Source of the DNA: Alphaproteobacteria bacterium
GTDB taxonomy: Bacteria; Pseudomonadota; Alphaproteobacteria; Rhizobiales; Beijerinckiaceae
NCBI GenBank assembly: GCA_016869595.1
Contig: VGDT01000001.1
Span: forward strand, 124,001 to 188,000
DNA length: 64,000 nucleotides
Direction of reading: 5' to 3'
The position numbers were made by a program, and so were the translations under genes. Positions 53,250 to 63,849 of the stretch are shown here, one piece after another (position 1 is the stretch's first letter; each line of letters begins with the position of its first letter). A model generated the notes under the pieces. That model was not told the DNA's origin. It searched no databases and saw only the letters and a program-made list of their open reading frames with translations.

Positions 53250-54143
53250 TCACTTCTTGAACCTCGCCCATGCGGCCTTCGAATACTCCGTCCACGCCTG
53301 ATCAAAAACGCCGCTTTTTGGCAAAGCGGTGGCGCCGGCCCAATGCGCGAAATAAATTTCCTTGCCTTCGTAATCGACGGGCTTGTCGTCTTTAAATTCG
53401 ACCCCAGGCGCCTTGTAGAAGCTTTCGTGCGAAGCGCCGGCGACCACATGCGGCAAAAGCGCGATTTTTACGCCGCGACGATGCGCAACGAAATTCACAA
53501 GCGGCTGCGCGAAGAGCTGCCCGCGCTTGCGCACGTCATGAAAGATTGTGGCGTCGTCGCGGATTGTGTCGATGAAGTCGGAAAGTTTGAGATACTGGTT
53601 CGACGTGACCCAGAAGCCGTCATTGAAGAGGAGCGCATCCTTGAGAAATGGGTAGCGGTCGCGCTTGTCGTTGTAAACATATTCGAAACTCGGCGAGGCG
53701 ACGATGAACTCAGTTTTGCCTGTCTCGAGACGACCAAACAGCGGCGTGAAGTCACGAAACAGAATGACATCGACGTCGACATAGGCGACTTCGTCGAGCG
53801 GCAGGGCGAGCGCCTGCAATTTTCTCAGCCGGCGGCGATTGGCATTGAAGACGCCGGGGTAAAGTTCATGCGAAAGCTTATCAATTTCCCTCGGCTCTTC
53901 GCCAACGTAATGCGCGCCGTAGATGTCCGCGGCGCGGCGCGTCATCGTGACATTGTCGTCGTAAGGAATGAGATAGAGAGGCAGCGAGGAATTGGTGTCT
54001 CGGTAACTCTCAAGAAAAGGCAGCAGCCAATCGATGATCTTGTCGTTGCCCACGATGGCGACGCCATAGCGCTTGCTCGAAGCGGCGCTTGGCGCCGTGG
54101 CGCCATCGGGACATAAGACTGGATTTGGAACGCGGAGCCTCAT
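53250..54143 (-). CDS. Putative glycosyltransferase (nucleotide-diphospho-sugar transferase-like)
   Basis: About 297 residues beginning MRLRVPNPVL. The core has YGVAIVGNDKIIDWLLPFLESY, then VAYVDVDVILFRDFTPLF, where DVDV is a DxD-like metal/sugar-nucleotide motif. The C-terminal region has EIYFAHWAG, with a histidine typical of GT8-like folds. No signal peptide is seen. Family assignment is by motif only. Position among polysaccharide genes supports the role. In-frame extension upstream to a TTG at 54257 is less likely. Confidence 0.65.
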   Translation of the reverse strand: MRLRVPNPVLCPDGATAPSAASSKRYGVAIVGNDKIIDWLLPFLESYRDTNSSLPLYLIPYDDNVTMTRRAADIYGAHYVGEEPREIDKLSHELYPGVFNANRRRLRKLQALALPLDEVAYVDVDVILFRDFTPLFGRLETGKTEFIVASPSFEYVYNDKRDRYPFLKDALLFNDGFWVTSNQYLKLSDFIDTIRDDATIFHDVRKRGQLFAQPLVNFVAHRRGVKIALLPHVVAGASHESFYKAPGVEFKDDKPVDYEGKEIYFAHWAGATALPKSGVFDQAWTEYSKAAWARFKK

Positions 54144-54299
54144 ATAGAGGATGTATTTGAAAAAGGCGGGCAAAAGCAAGGGGCGGCCGAGCCGTGAGCG
54201 AAGATGCGTTTCTCGAAGGCTCAGGTGTGATAAAGAGCGGCGACAGCGCTTGATCAAGCCAGACCGAGATTTTCATTAGGGATTTGAGAATCAACCGCC

Positions 54300-55589
54300 A
54301 TGTCCCTCGCCATGTCTCATATGATGCGCTCCAATCCCTCATCCGCAACACGGCAGGCGGAAACCACAGACGTGGAAACACGGCCTTTTGCCGGCAAAAC
54401 CGTCGCCGTCGTTCATGCCGCCTGGCACAGTTGCGGCAGTTATCAGGTGAACGTCAGTCAGATCGCCGCTTATAAGGCGCTTGGCGCCCGCGTCGTTTCT
54501 GTCGCGATGATGGATGATGTGGCGCGTCGCCCGCCGCATGGCGCGCGTTGGTCAGCCTATATTGCAGCGTCGCGCGATATCGGCGCAGACCGTCGTCACT
54601 ACTCTGGCGCTCCGCTCTCAACATTGGCGTCCCGACTCCTCATCGATGGCTGGTGGCGGTTAATTCACGGCGATCAGGCGTCATGGCTGATCGAACTCGC
54701 CAAGCGCGCGCCGTTGCCGGAAGGATTCGAGAACGAAACGATCGACTTCATTCACGCCAATCATTATTTCACGCTGCCCTTCGTCGAAACGCTGATGCGG
54801 GGGCGTAAAGTTCCAGTCGTTTTGGAGACGCAGGACATTCAGGCGCGCCAATATATGTTGCGCAACAAGGGCGGTTTCTTCATTCCGCCCTACGCGACCT
54901 ACGATGACATGCTGAAGATCGAACTTGCGTGGATGCGTCGCGCTGATCTTTGCGCGCATCTCAATGAAGAGGAGCATCGCGATTTCCAGAAGCTCCTGCC
55001 GGAGCTGCGGCACGCGCTGATCTACCCGGCGGTGTCCTCAGCGCCATTGGCGCACGGACGCGACATCATCATCGTCGCGAGCGACAACTACGGCAATTAC
55101 ATGAGCCTGCGCTGGTTCTTACAAGAGGTTCTCCCGTTAGCGGGCGACGCCCGCGTCGCGATCTACGGCAATATTGACGGGGGCGTGAAGAGACGCGACG
55201 CGGCGCTCTATGAATCGCATCGCGCTTTGTTCAAAGGCCGGGTCGACGACATTGGCGCGGTTTACGCCAACGCCGGCTGCGTGCTGCTCCCCACGGTCGA
55301 AGGTCATGGCCTGTCGATCAAGGCGGTCGAGGCGCTATCCTGCGGGGCGCCTCTCGTCGCGACGCCGCTGGCGTTCCGCGGCATGCAGGTCGATCCGGCG
55401 AAATTGAAGAATGTCGCTCTCGCCGAAGACGCCAAGCAATTTGCGGCGCTGTGGCGCGACGCCCAGGCGCGGGCCGAACGCGCAGACGCGACTGAGGCGG
55501 AGCAAAGCGACACGCGCCGGCTCTACGAAGATTCGTTCAGTCCCGAGGCTTATGCGCGCGCCCTGGCGATAGCCGCCGCGACGCTCTGA
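54300..55589 (+). CDS. GT-B-type glycosyltransferase, first of a tandem pair
   Basis: A 429-residue protein with a GT4-like layout. VAVVHAAWHSCGSYQV heads the N-terminal Rossmann domain. DFIHANHYFTLPFVE and ETQDIQARQYML lie mid-way. The donor-binding half has YANAGCVLLPTVEGHGLSIKAVEALSCGAPLVATPLAF, the usual E-x7-E loop. It is paralogous to the next gene along its whole length. Donor and acceptor are unknown. Confidence 0.88.
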   Translation: MSLAMSHMMRSNPSSATRQAETTDVETRPFAGKTVAVVHAAWHSCGSYQVNVSQIAAYKALGARVVSVAMMDDVARRPPHGARWSAYIAASRDIGADRRHYSGAPLSTLASRLLIDGWWRLIHGDQASWLIELAKRAPLPEGFENETIDFIHANHYFTLPFVETLMRGRKVPVVLETQDIQARQYMLRNKGGFFIPPYATYDDMLKIELAWMRRADLCAHLNEEEHRDFQKLLPELRHALIYPAVSSAPLAHGRDIIIVASDNYGNYMSLRWFLQEVLPLAGDARVAIYGNIDGGVKRRDAALYESHRALFKGRVDDIGAVYANAGCVLLPTVEGHGLSIKAVEALSCGAPLVATPLAFRGMQVDPAKLKNVALAEDAKQFAALWRDAQARAERADATEAEQSDTRRLYEDSFSPEAYARALAIAAATL

Positions 55590-55732
55590 GAATCTCGTCT
55601 CTCTGGCGGCGCCTGCAAAACCCGAGCGCGGCCCTCCGCGCACGTCATTGCGCAGACAGGCCAGCGAAAGTGCGATTGTCGGAATAGCCGAACTCTGATT
55701 AGGCTGCGGCTTACGCCAACTGGAGGATCGGA

Positions 55733-57007
55733 TTGAGCGTCTCAACGAGTGAATGCTTGGCATGCGCCGAGCGTCCGCTTTTCGGCCGGCGGGTCGCGCT
55801 TGTCCATCCGGCTTGGCACTCCTGCGGCACTTACCGCGTCGTCCTTGGCCAAATCGCTGCCTATCGCGCGCTCGGAGCTGAAATTTTTCCGATCGCCGTC
55901 AGTTCCGATCCAGGCTTTCATCCGGCCCGAGGATGGATTTGGAAGTCTTTCAATCAGGCGACTCCAGAACTTGACGGCGGTGCGCGCTACTACGGCGGCA
56001 CGCCTTTCCGTGCGCTGTTCGCACCCCGATTTCTGCGCGAGGCGCTATGGCCGTACATTCATGGCGACCAGGCCGTAATTCGTCTTGCCATGGCGGAGCG
56101 TGCACGGCTCTCGCCCGCTGCCGAGGACGCAACCTATGATCTTGTTCATTGCAACCATTTTTTTTTAATGCCTGTCGCGCGCCGTCTCGCGCGCCGCGCC
56201 GCACCGATCCTGCTTGATACGCATGATCTGCAGGCGCGACAATTTGCGCTCATCAACGAGACCATGCCTTGGCTTAGGCCTCGCGCCACTTATGAATCCA
56301 TGTTGGCGCAAGAACTTGAATCAATGCGCGGCGCGGATCTCCTGCTTCATCTCAACGCCGAGGAGGCCAAGGACTTCGAGACCCTTCTTCCCGAAAAGGC
56401 CCACGCGCTGCTTTATCCAGCTATTCCTGAAGCGCCGACCGGACCTGGCGGCCCCGACATTGTTCTCGTTGCAAGCAACAACACGGCCAATGTCGAAAGC
56501 GTTCTCTGGTTTTTGAGCGAAGTTGCGCCGAAGGCGCCCGGCGTTGCCGTCAAGATCGTCGGCAATGTCGATGACGCCGTTCGCTCAAAGGCGCCTGAGC
56601 AATACGCCACATACAAAGAGTGGTTCCTGGGGCGAGTCGAAGATCCTGGCTCTATCTATGCGAACGCGCGTCTCGCTTTGCTTCCGACGATCAGCGGAAC
56701 GGGACTTTCGATCAAATCCGTGGAAGCGCTCTCGAGCGGACTGCCGCTAATCGCCACCACGCAGGCCATGCGGGGAATGGAGGAAGCAGCGTTGCGCCTT
56801 CCCGGCGTCGTCATCGTCAATTCAGCCGCAGAATTCGCCCAGGCGCTGACGCTGGCCGCCGCCGATGTGCCCTTGGACGAAGCCGCACGGCGCGCCAGCG
56901 CCGGCCGTCGCTATTACGAGTCGCGCTTTTCGCTCAGCGCATACAAGGCGAGCCTCGGCGTGCTGGCGGCTGCGCTGATCAGCGCGACGCAGGAAAATAG
57001 CGCGTAG
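55733..57007 (+). CDS. GT-B-type glycosyltransferase, second of a tandem pair
   Basis: A 424-residue paralogue of the preceding gene. The VALVHPAWHSCGTYRV, LLDTHDLQARQFAL and TGLSIKSVEALSSGLPLIATTQAMRGM segments match position by position. It starts at TTG 55733, with GGAGGA 6 bases upstream. The 143-base gap from its paralogue has no terminator. Both probably act on the same or successive sugars of one glycan. Confidence 0.88.
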   Translation: MSVSTSECLACAERPLFGRRVALVHPAWHSCGTYRVVLGQIAAYRALGAEIFPIAVSSDPGFHPARGWIWKSFNQATPELDGGARYYGGTPFRALFAPRFLREALWPYIHGDQAVIRLAMAERARLSPAAEDATYDLVHCNHFFLMPVARRLARRAAPILLDTHDLQARQFALINETMPWLRPRATYESMLAQELESMRGADLLLHLNAEEAKDFETLLPEKAHALLYPAIPEAPTGPGGPDIVLVASNNTANVESVLWFLSEVAPKAPGVAVKIVGNVDDAVRSKAPEQYATYKEWFLGRVEDPGSIYANARLALLPTISGTGLSIKSVEALSSGLPLIATTQAMRGMEEAALRLPGVVIVNSAAEFAQALTLAAADVPLDEAARRASAGRRYYESRFSLSAYKASLGVLAAALISATQENSA

Positions 57008-57168
57008 AAAATCAGCGCCTTGCATGAAGGTGTGTCCCATCGGCAACGGCGGCGGAAAAATGGCGTCGTGACCCCGGGCGCTAATTACCTCTTAGGTTTG
57101 ATAATGTTACTTTGCTTTTTGAAACTGCCGTTCGTCCTAGCGGGATGAGCTTATTGGAGGCGCCTCGA

Positions 57169-57951
57169 ATGACTTTCAAAACCTTCATTGTTGGCGCCTT
57201 CGCGTCAGTGCTTGCGGCCAGCGCCGTTTCGGCGGCTGACCTTCCGAGCTACAAGGCTCCGCCGCCTCCGCTTCCGCCGCCCTTCAGCTGGGAAGGCTTC
57301 CATATTGGCGTCAGCGGCTCCTATGGCGGGGGCATCTCCGCCACTAACGCCACTGTTTATTCTTTCGCGCCGGGATCGATATTTGGTTTTCCGGCGTCGC
57401 ATTCGATCGGCACGAGCGGCTACCTCGTCGGCTATCAGAATGGATATAATTGGGTCTTCGACAACAAACTGGTCGTCGGCTACGAAAGCGAATTCAATTA
57501 CGCCGATGTTCGCGCGACAAATACGGGCGCGTTCATTGGCGGAGTCGGCGCCAGCAGCCGCCTGCAATGGTTTGGTTCGGAGCGCTTGCGCTTCGGCTAC
57601 GCCTACGGGCGTTTCCTTCCTTACATCACCGGCGGTCTGGCCTATGGGAAGGTCCGGCCCTATGGCACGCAGTGGGCGAACGGATTTGTCTTCCCCGCCA
57701 GCCAGTCAGTCTGGCAGGCAGGTTTCGCGGTCGGCGCGGGCGTAGAGTATGCCGTTCTTGATAGCTGGACGGTCAAGGCGGAATATCTCTTCACGAGCAT
57801 GAAGGGAGCCTCGGGCGCAAACTTTGGCTTCCCCTTCTCCTACCGCATCTTCCAGGGCAACCACCTCGACACGCATATCGCCCGCGTCGGCGTCAATTAT
57901 CAGGTCAAGAACATCGGCGCGCTCATCGGGATGCCTGATCTCGGGCTCTGA
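57169..57951 (+). CDS. Omp25/RopB-like outer-membrane beta-barrel protein
   Basis: A 260-residue outer-membrane protein. The signal peptide [22 protein letters not shown] is followed by a proline-rich linker ([14 protein letters not shown]) and [15 protein letters not shown], the usual entry of alphaproteobacterial Omp25-like barrels. Alternating hydrophobic strands follow, to [11 protein letters not shown]. The ATG at 57169 follows GGAGG. Earlier in-frame ATGs lie before the ribosome-binding site. It is a single transcription unit closed by a strong terminator. Confidence 0.9.
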   Translation: MTFKTFIVGAFASVLAASAVSAADLPSYKAPPPPLPPPFSWEGFHIGVSGSYGGGISATNATVYSFAPGSIFGFPASHSIGTSGYLVGYQNGYNWVFDNKLVVGYESEFNYADVRATNTGAFIGGVGASSRLQWFGSERLRFGYAYGRFLPYITGGLAYGKVRPYGTQWANGFVFPASQSVWQAGFAVGAGVEYAVLDSWTVKAEYLFTSMKGASGANFGFPFSYRIFQGNHLDTHIARVGVNYQVKNIGALIGMPDLGL

Positions 57952-57976
57952 TCGACCGTCCTTTCCGACCTCGACG

Positions 57977-58002
57977 AAGCCCGGCCTCGCGCCGGGCTTT
58001 TT
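57977..58002 (+). terminator. Rho-independent terminator of the outer-membrane protein gene
   Basis: AAGCCCGGC and GCCGGGCTT form a 9-bp stem around a 5-base loop, followed by a T-run. It lies 25 bases past the stop codon and upstream of hrcA. Confidence 0.93.
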
Positions 58003-58033
58003 CGTTGGCGCGCGGATGCGATATTCTCGGCGC

Positions 58034-59119
58034 ATGATCCGCAACCCGCCGCTTGGCCACCCTTCGGCGCTGAGTCTCGCGCAACTCAGCGACCGCTCCC
58101 GCGAAATCTTCCGGCAGATCGTCGACAGCTATCTCGCTTCCGGCGATCCGGTCGGCTCGCGCAATCTTGCCCGGCTCCTGCCGATGACGCTGTCGCCGGC
58201 GTCGGTGCGCAATGTCATGCAGGACCTGGAGGAGCTCGGCCTCATCTATGCGCCGCATACGAGCGCAGGACGTCTTCCGACCGAGCTTGGCCTTCGCTTT
58301 TTTGTCGATTCGATGCTGCAGATCGGCGACCTCGAAGCAAACGAGCGTGCGCGCATCGCCGCCGAAGTCGAGGCGGCGTCGAAAGACCATGATTTCTCTG
58401 GCGTCCTTGCGGAAGCGACGAGTCTTCTGTCGGGGCTGACTCGCATCGCGGGCGTCGTCGTCGCCTCCAAGGACAATGTGCGGTTAAAGCAGATCGACTT
58501 CGTGCGGCTCGAGCCCGAGCGGGCCTTGGTGATTCTCGTCGCCGACGATGGGTCGGTTGAAAACCGCGTGATCCCCGTGGCGCGCGATTTGCCGGCGTCT
58601 GCGCTAACGGAGGCGGCCAATTATCTCAACGCGCGCGTTTCCGGCCGGACGATCGCCGAAGCCCGCGAGAACATCGAAGCGTCGCGGCGCGCCGCGCAAA
58701 AGGAACTCGACGAACTGGCGGCACGGCTCGTGGAGGCCGGATTGGCGACCTGGGCCGGCGCGATGGGCGAATCGCGGCAACTTATCGTCCGCGGCCAGGC
58801 GCATCTTCTCGAAGATCTGACGGCCGCCGCCGATCTCGAGCGCGTTCGGCTTCTCTTCGCCGATCTGGAGACAAAGACGGAGGTCATCGACCTGCTGGAG
58901 CGCGCCGAGGAGGGAGAAGGGGTGCGCATTTTCATCGGCTCGGAAAACAAACTTTTCTCGCTCTCCGGCTCATCGATGATCGCCGCGCCGCTGCGCGACA
59001 GCGAACGCCGAATCATCGGCGCACTCGGCGTCATCGGCCCGACCCGAATCAACTATGCGCGGATCGTTCCGATGGTCGACTACACCGCGAAGGTCGTGGC
59101 CCGCGTCGTCGGCGGTTAA
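58034..59119 (+). CDS. hrcA: Heat-inducible transcription repressor HrcA
   Basis: A 361-residue repressor of CIRCE-controlled chaperone genes. The winged-helix N-terminus has [21 protein letters not shown], then [31 protein letters not shown], the family signature. The C-terminal region has VFIGSEN-like [11 protein letters not shown] and [23 protein letters not shown]. The ATG at 58034 is used; another ATG 18 bases upstream is possible. The customary neighbour grpE is not present downstream, where priA converges. Confidence 0.95.
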   Translation: MIRNPPLGHPSALSLAQLSDRSREIFRQIVDSYLASGDPVGSRNLARLLPMTLSPASVRNVMQDLEELGLIYAPHTSAGRLPTELGLRFFVDSMLQIGDLEANERARIAAEVEAASKDHDFSGVLAEATSLLSGLTRIAGVVVASKDNVRLKQIDFVRLEPERALVILVADDGSVENRVIPVARDLPASALTEAANYLNARVSGRTIAEARENIEASRRAAQKELDELAARLVEAGLATWAGAMGESRQLIVRGQAHLLEDLTAAADLERVRLLFADLETKTEVIDLLERAEEGEGVRIFIGSENKLFSLSGSSMIAAPLRDSERRIIGALGVIGPTRINYARIVPMVDYTAKVVARVVGG

Positions 59120-59141
59120 AGAGAGAGCAGCGGAGCTGCGG

Positions 59142-61385
59142 CTACGAGAAGTTTTGCGGGTCGACATCCACCTGTACACGAACGCCGCCTCGTTCTTTCG
59201 GTCCTGAGGCAATCATGTCGCGTATAAACGCCTGCATGTCGGCGCCGCGTGGTCCTTTGACGAGCAGTCGAAATCGATAACGGCCGCGGATGAGCGCGAT
59301 CGGCGCTTCGGCCGGGCCGAGCAGCGCGATCTCATTTTCCTCTGGCCAGGCGCCGGGCCCCGCGACTTTGTAGCGCGGCGAAGGCGGCAGCTCATGCGCC
59401 GCCCGGACGAGCGCGCGGGCGTGAGCTTCCGCGGCTCCGGCGTCTTTAGCCGAAACAATCAAAGCGGCGAGACGCCCGAAGGGCGGAAGTCCCGCGCGCT
59501 CGCGCACCGCGATCTCCTGCTCATAGAAGCGATCCGCATCGCCCGAGAGTAGAGCCTGCATCACCGGATGCGACGGGTGAAAGGTCTGGATCAGCGCGCG
59601 CCCCGGCCTGTCGCCGCGCCCCGCGCGTCCTGTCACCTGATTGAGAAGCTGAAATGTGCGCTCGGCTGCGCGCGGATCGCCGCTGCCCAAACCAAGATCA
59701 GCGTCGATGACGCCGACAAGCGTGAGATGAGGGAAATTGTGGCCCTTGGCGACGAGCTGCGTGCCGATGACGATATCGAAAGCTCCCTTTGCAATCTCCT
59801 CCAACTCACGTCGCAGCCTGTCGGCGCCGCCAGGAAAGTCCGACGAGAGAACGAGTATGCGCGCGTTCGGAAAAAGCGTCGCTGCTTCTTCAGCGAGTCG
59901 CTCGACGCCGGGTCCGCAAGCGGCGAGCGAATCCTCGCTGCCGCATTCGGGGCAGACGTCCGGGCGACGCTCGACATGGCCGCAATGATGGCACATCAGC
60001 GCGCGGCGGAACCGATGCTCGACGAGCCAGGCGTCGCATTGTTCGCAGCGGAAGCGATGGCCGCATGTACGGCAAACCGTCAGCGGCGCATAGCCGCGCC
60101 GATTGAGAAAGAGCAGCGCCTGCTCGCCGCGGGCAATCGTTTCGCCGACGGCAAGAGCAAGCCGCGGCGCGATCCATCGACCGCGCGGCGGACCTTCCTT
60201 GCGCATGTCGATCGCTTCGAGCGTCGGCATCAGTCGCGCCCGCGCCCGTGAATCGAGCTTGAGATACCCATAGCGCCCGCGCATGGCGTTGACGCGCGTT
60301 TCGATGGACGGCGTCGCCGAGGCGAGGACGATTGTGGCCTGCTCCATCCGCGCGCGCACGACCGCCATGTCGCGCGCGTGATAGCTCACGCCGTCGTCCT
60401 GTTTGTAGGCGCCCTCGTGCTCCTCATCGACGACGATCAGCCGCAAATTCGAAAATGGCAGGAACAGCGCCGAGCGCGCGCCGACGACCACGCGCACGTC
60501 GCCAGTCGCGCAGCCGCGCCAGATGCGCGCGCGCTTCCGCGCGCTGACTCCTGAGTGCCATTCAGCGGGCTTCTCGCCGAAACGCGTAGCGAAGCGCTCG
60601 AGAAATTGTGTCGTGAGCGCGATCTCCGGCATCATGACGAGCGCCTGTCCGCCCGTTTGCAGCGCCTGCGCAATCGCTTCGAAATAAACTTCGGTTTTGC
60701 CCGAGCCGGTGACGCCTTCGAGCAGAAAGGGCTTGAACGCTGGCGATGAAAGCGACGCCTTCAGCGCGTCTGCTGCGTCCTGCTGAGCAGGCTCTAAGCA
60801 GGGTACAGCGAACAAAGGATCGAGCGGCGGCGCGATCGGCTCCGGCGGCGCGGCGATCGCCTCCAACGCGCCCTCATCTACGAGAGCGTCGATGACGCCC
60901 GTCGAGCAGGCGGCGGCTTCGGCAAGCGCCTTCTTCGTAAAAGCCATGCCGCCTTCCGCCGCCGTCAGCACTCGCGCGCGCGTCGGCGTCAGGCGTTGCG
61001 GCGGCGCGCCGCTCGCGCGGTAGAGCGTGCGCGGCGCCTCGGGTCCGGCGTCTTCCGCCGCGCGCGTTGCGAGTCGCAGCGCCATGCCGCGCGGCGTCAG
61101 CGTATAGCGCGCCAGCCAGTCGATGAAATCGCGAAGCCTCTGCGCAAGCGCCGGCCGGTCGAGGCGGGCGCTGATAGTCTTGAGATTTCCTCCCGGGCCG
61201 GAGCCGCCGTCGACCGACCAGACGACGCCATAGGCCTCGCGGCGTCCGAGCGGCGCGCTGACGCTGTCGCCGGGCTCAAGGCGCATGGCGCGTGGCGCGA
61301 GATAGGAATAGGTCGCGTCGACCGCAACGGGCGCGAGGATTTCCACGACTCGCGCACCTTCCTCGTCGTTCTGCGCCGCGCTCAT
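59142..61385 (-). CDS. priA: Primosomal replication restart helicase PriA
   Basis: A 747-residue 3'-5' helicase that reloads the replisome at stalled forks. The N-terminal 3'-binding domain is followed by Walker A GVTGSGKTEVYF, the DEEH box VVDEEHEGAYKQDD and an eight-cysteine zinc region (CRTCGHRFRCEQC, then CHHCGHVERRPDVCPEC). The helicase core ends with TGRAGRGDRPG. All key residues are present. Convergent with hrcA. Confidence 0.97.
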   Translation of the reverse strand: MSAAQNDEEGARVVEILAPVAVDATYSYLAPRAMRLEPGDSVSAPLGRREAYGVVWSVDGGSGPGGNLKTISARLDRPALAQRLRDFIDWLARYTLTPRGMALRLATRAAEDAGPEAPRTLYRASGAPPQRLTPTRARVLTAAEGGMAFTKKALAEAAACSTGVIDALVDEGALEAIAAPPEPIAPPLDPLFAVPCLEPAQQDAADALKASLSSPAFKPFLLEGVTGSGKTEVYFEAIAQALQTGGQALVMMPEIALTTQFLERFATRFGEKPAEWHSGVSARKRARIWRGCATGDVRVVVGARSALFLPFSNLRLIVVDEEHEGAYKQDDGVSYHARDMAVVRARMEQATIVLASATPSIETRVNAMRGRYGYLKLDSRARARLMPTLEAIDMRKEGPPRGRWIAPRLALAVGETIARGEQALLFLNRRGYAPLTVCRTCGHRFRCEQCDAWLVEHRFRRALMCHHCGHVERRPDVCPECGSEDSLAACGPGVERLAEEAATLFPNARILVLSSDFPGGADRLRRELEEIAKGAFDIVIGTQLVAKGHNFPHLTLVGVIDADLGLGSGDPRAAERTFQLLNQVTGRAGRGDRPGRALIQTFHPSHPVMQALLSGDADRFYEQEIAVRERAGLPPFGRLAALIVSAKDAGAAEAHARALVRAAHELPPSPRYKVAGPGAWPEENEIALLGPAEAPIALIRGRYRFRLLVKGPRGADMQAFIRDMIASGPKERGGVRVQVDVDPQNFS

Positions 61386-61463
61386 GCCGAGGGCTTAATC
61401 CATTCTGATCCGAAGCGGAAATTTTCTGAAATGAAGCGGCGGGTCCTGCGCCGTCGATCGAAC

Positions 61464-62720
61464 TTAGCGCGTAATTATCCGCGCGCCTCGATTGCTCGTT
61501 AGGTAAGTCGCGATCCAACTCATCGCCACGAATATCCGGCTGCGCAAGTTCACGAGAAAATAAATGTGTACGACGCTCCAGAAGAGCCAGCCCGGGAAGC
61601 CGGTCAGCTCCAGTCGGCCGAGTTTGACGATCGCCGAGTTGCGGCCGATGGTCGCCAGACTTCCATAATCTCGATAACGGAAGGGCTTTTGCGGGGAGCT
61701 CCCCTTCAAACGGAGTCGGATGGCGCGTCCCGCGTATTTGCCCATTTGCTTGGCGGAGGCGGCGAGCGCTGGGACCTGCGTCCCGTCAGGACCGATCAGA
61801 CGCGCGAGATCTCCAATGACGTAGACGTCGGGAAAGCCGGGGACGGTCAGATCCCCGTCCACCGCAATGCGCCCGCTTTGATCGCCTTCGACGCCCAGCC
61901 AATTCGCTGCGGGCGAAGCCCGCACGCCGGCCGCCCAGAGAATGACGCCTGCGGGAATTTCCATTTCTCCAGCAATGATTCTGTCCTCGAACACCTGGTC
62001 GACGGGAATGTCTGTGCGCACGTCAACGCCATTTCTTTCGAGCGAATTGCGCGCGTAGTCCGACAGTCGTTCAGGAAAGCTTGCAAGAATGCGCGGGCCT
62101 GCTTCGAGCAGAATGATGTGTGTCTTCCTTGGATCGGCGCGGCGAAACTCCGGGGGAAGCGTTCGCCGCGCGAGTTCGGCGATAGCGCCGGCGAGTTCGA
62201 CTCCGGTCGGACCGCCTCCGACAATGACGATAGTCAGCAGTCTCTCGCGTTCGATGGGATCGCCGCTGACCTCGGCGCGCTCGAACGCCAGAAGCAGCCT
62301 GCGGCGGATGAGCGCCGCATCGGAGATGGATTTCAACCCTGGAGCCAATTTCGCCCAGTCGTGGCCAAAGTAGGAGTGCGTGGCGCCCGTCGCGACGACC
62401 AGAAAGTCATAGCCGATCTCGCATTCTTGAGTCTTCACGACTTTGCGCGCCGTATCGACTCCCTCGACCGTAAGCATCAGCACGGTTGCATTCTTCTGAC
62501 GCCGTACGACGTGTCGTATCGGCCAGGCGACCTCTGGCGCAGCGAGCGCCGCAGTCGCAACTTGGTAGAGCAGGGGCTGGAAGCAATGATGATTGTTGCT
62601 GTCCAGTATCACGATGCGTGCGCCCGACCCGGCAAGAGCCAGCGCCGCCGCAATTCCCGCAAAACCGCCGCCAATGATGACGACGCGAGGTTTGCTTTCG
62701 GCGGCGCTGCTTTGCTGCAT
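61464..62720 (-). CDS. ndh: Type II NADH:quinone oxidoreductase (NDH-2)
   Basis: A 418-residue FAD enzyme with two Rossmann folds: VVIIGGGFAGIAAALAL (FAD) and IVIVGGGPTGVELAGAI (NADH). The quinone-site-like stretches HHCFQPLLYQVATAAL and QVPALAASAKQMGKYAGRAI match NDH-2. The C-terminus has a hydrophobic helix (FWSVVHIYFLVNLRSRIFVAM) that attaches it to the membrane. It oxidises NADH without proton pumping. Confidence 0.9.
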   Translation of the reverse strand: MQQSSAAESKPRVVIIGGGFAGIAAALALAGSGARIVILDSNNHHCFQPLLYQVATAALAAPEVAWPIRHVVRRQKNATVLMLTVEGVDTARKVVKTQECEIGYDFLVVATGATHSYFGHDWAKLAPGLKSISDAALIRRRLLLAFERAEVSGDPIERERLLTIVIVGGGPTGVELAGAIAELARRTLPPEFRRADPRKTHIILLEAGPRILASFPERLSDYARNSLERNGVDVRTDIPVDQVFEDRIIAGEMEIPAGVILWAAGVRASPAANWLGVEGDQSGRIAVDGDLTVPGFPDVYVIGDLARLIGPDGTQVPALAASAKQMGKYAGRAIRLRLKGSSPQKPFRYRDYGSLATIGRNSAIVKLGRLELTGFPGWLFWSVVHIYFLVNLRSRIFVAMSWIATYLTSNRGARIITR

Positions 62721-62845
62721 GGCGAACGATCCACGGACTGGCTTGTCGTCAGAGAGAGCGAATCAGGCCTAAAGCAGCCCGAAGCATACAAGGTTCCTGC
62801 CGCTGACCGTCCTTGCATTCCGGCTCAGGGGCGCCTATCCCTTCA

Positions 62846-63228
<383 letters not shown>

Positions 63229-63231
<3 letters not shown>

Positions 63232-63777
63232 AATCAAAGGAATTTCGTAGAGGAAATAGTCGGATTCAACGAACCACGATGGCGCGCATTGGCGGAGCAG
63301 CACGCCACCGTTCGCCTCGATGACGCGACGAGATGCGATATTATCGACGTCGCAACTCAATCGAGCGATTCCGATTCCCATGCCGCGACAGATGTCCAAA
63401 GCCAGCGCGAGCTGGCGCTTGCCGTAGCCGCGCCCCTGCATCGATGGCCGCACGCCATAGCCGAGATGGCCGCTGAAGTGGGCAAGCAAATGGGTGTCGA
63501 TGCGTGAGCGGATCGTGACCGCGCCTATAAAGGTTTCTCCTTCAACAAGCCAGAAAGCGTTCGCGGGAACGCTCGGCAGCGTTCGTTCGCCAAAGGCGGC
63601 GGGGCTTTGTCCGTCCCGGTCGAGTCTTGCGAGATGGCTCGTGAAGTCCTGCTCAACGGCAGCGATTTCGCTGGCGTCGTATGTGTGGCGTCCACCAACG
63701 GACAATCCTTCCCGCAGCGCGTCGAGATAGCTTTCGCGGAAAATTGGCGTTGGCCGGATCAGAAAGCTTTGCGTCAT
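63229..63777 (-). CDS. GNAT family N-acetyltransferase (RimJ/RimL-like)
   Basis: A 182-residue acetyltransferase. The acetyl-CoA loop region is GYGVRPSMQGRGYGKRQLALAL (R/Q-x-x-G-x-G/A: MQGRGYGK). RLSCDVDNIASRRVIEANGG and the SYFLYEIPL-type ending resemble RimJ/RimL-like members. The substrate is unknown. Its 3' end abuts or slightly overlaps the 3' end of rnpB on the opposite strand. Confidence 0.9.
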
Positions 63778-63849
63778 CCCTCGCCCGCCGCCATAAGTCC
63801 GCCAAATTCCGGGCCACCGTAAACGCTCCCTTAACGATAAAAAAGCCTA

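Noticed and set aside
57952-58033. CIRCE element upstream of hrcA
   Set aside because: No TTAGCACTC-N9-GAGTGCTAA-like inverted repeat was found. The only hairpin there is the terminator of the preceding gene.
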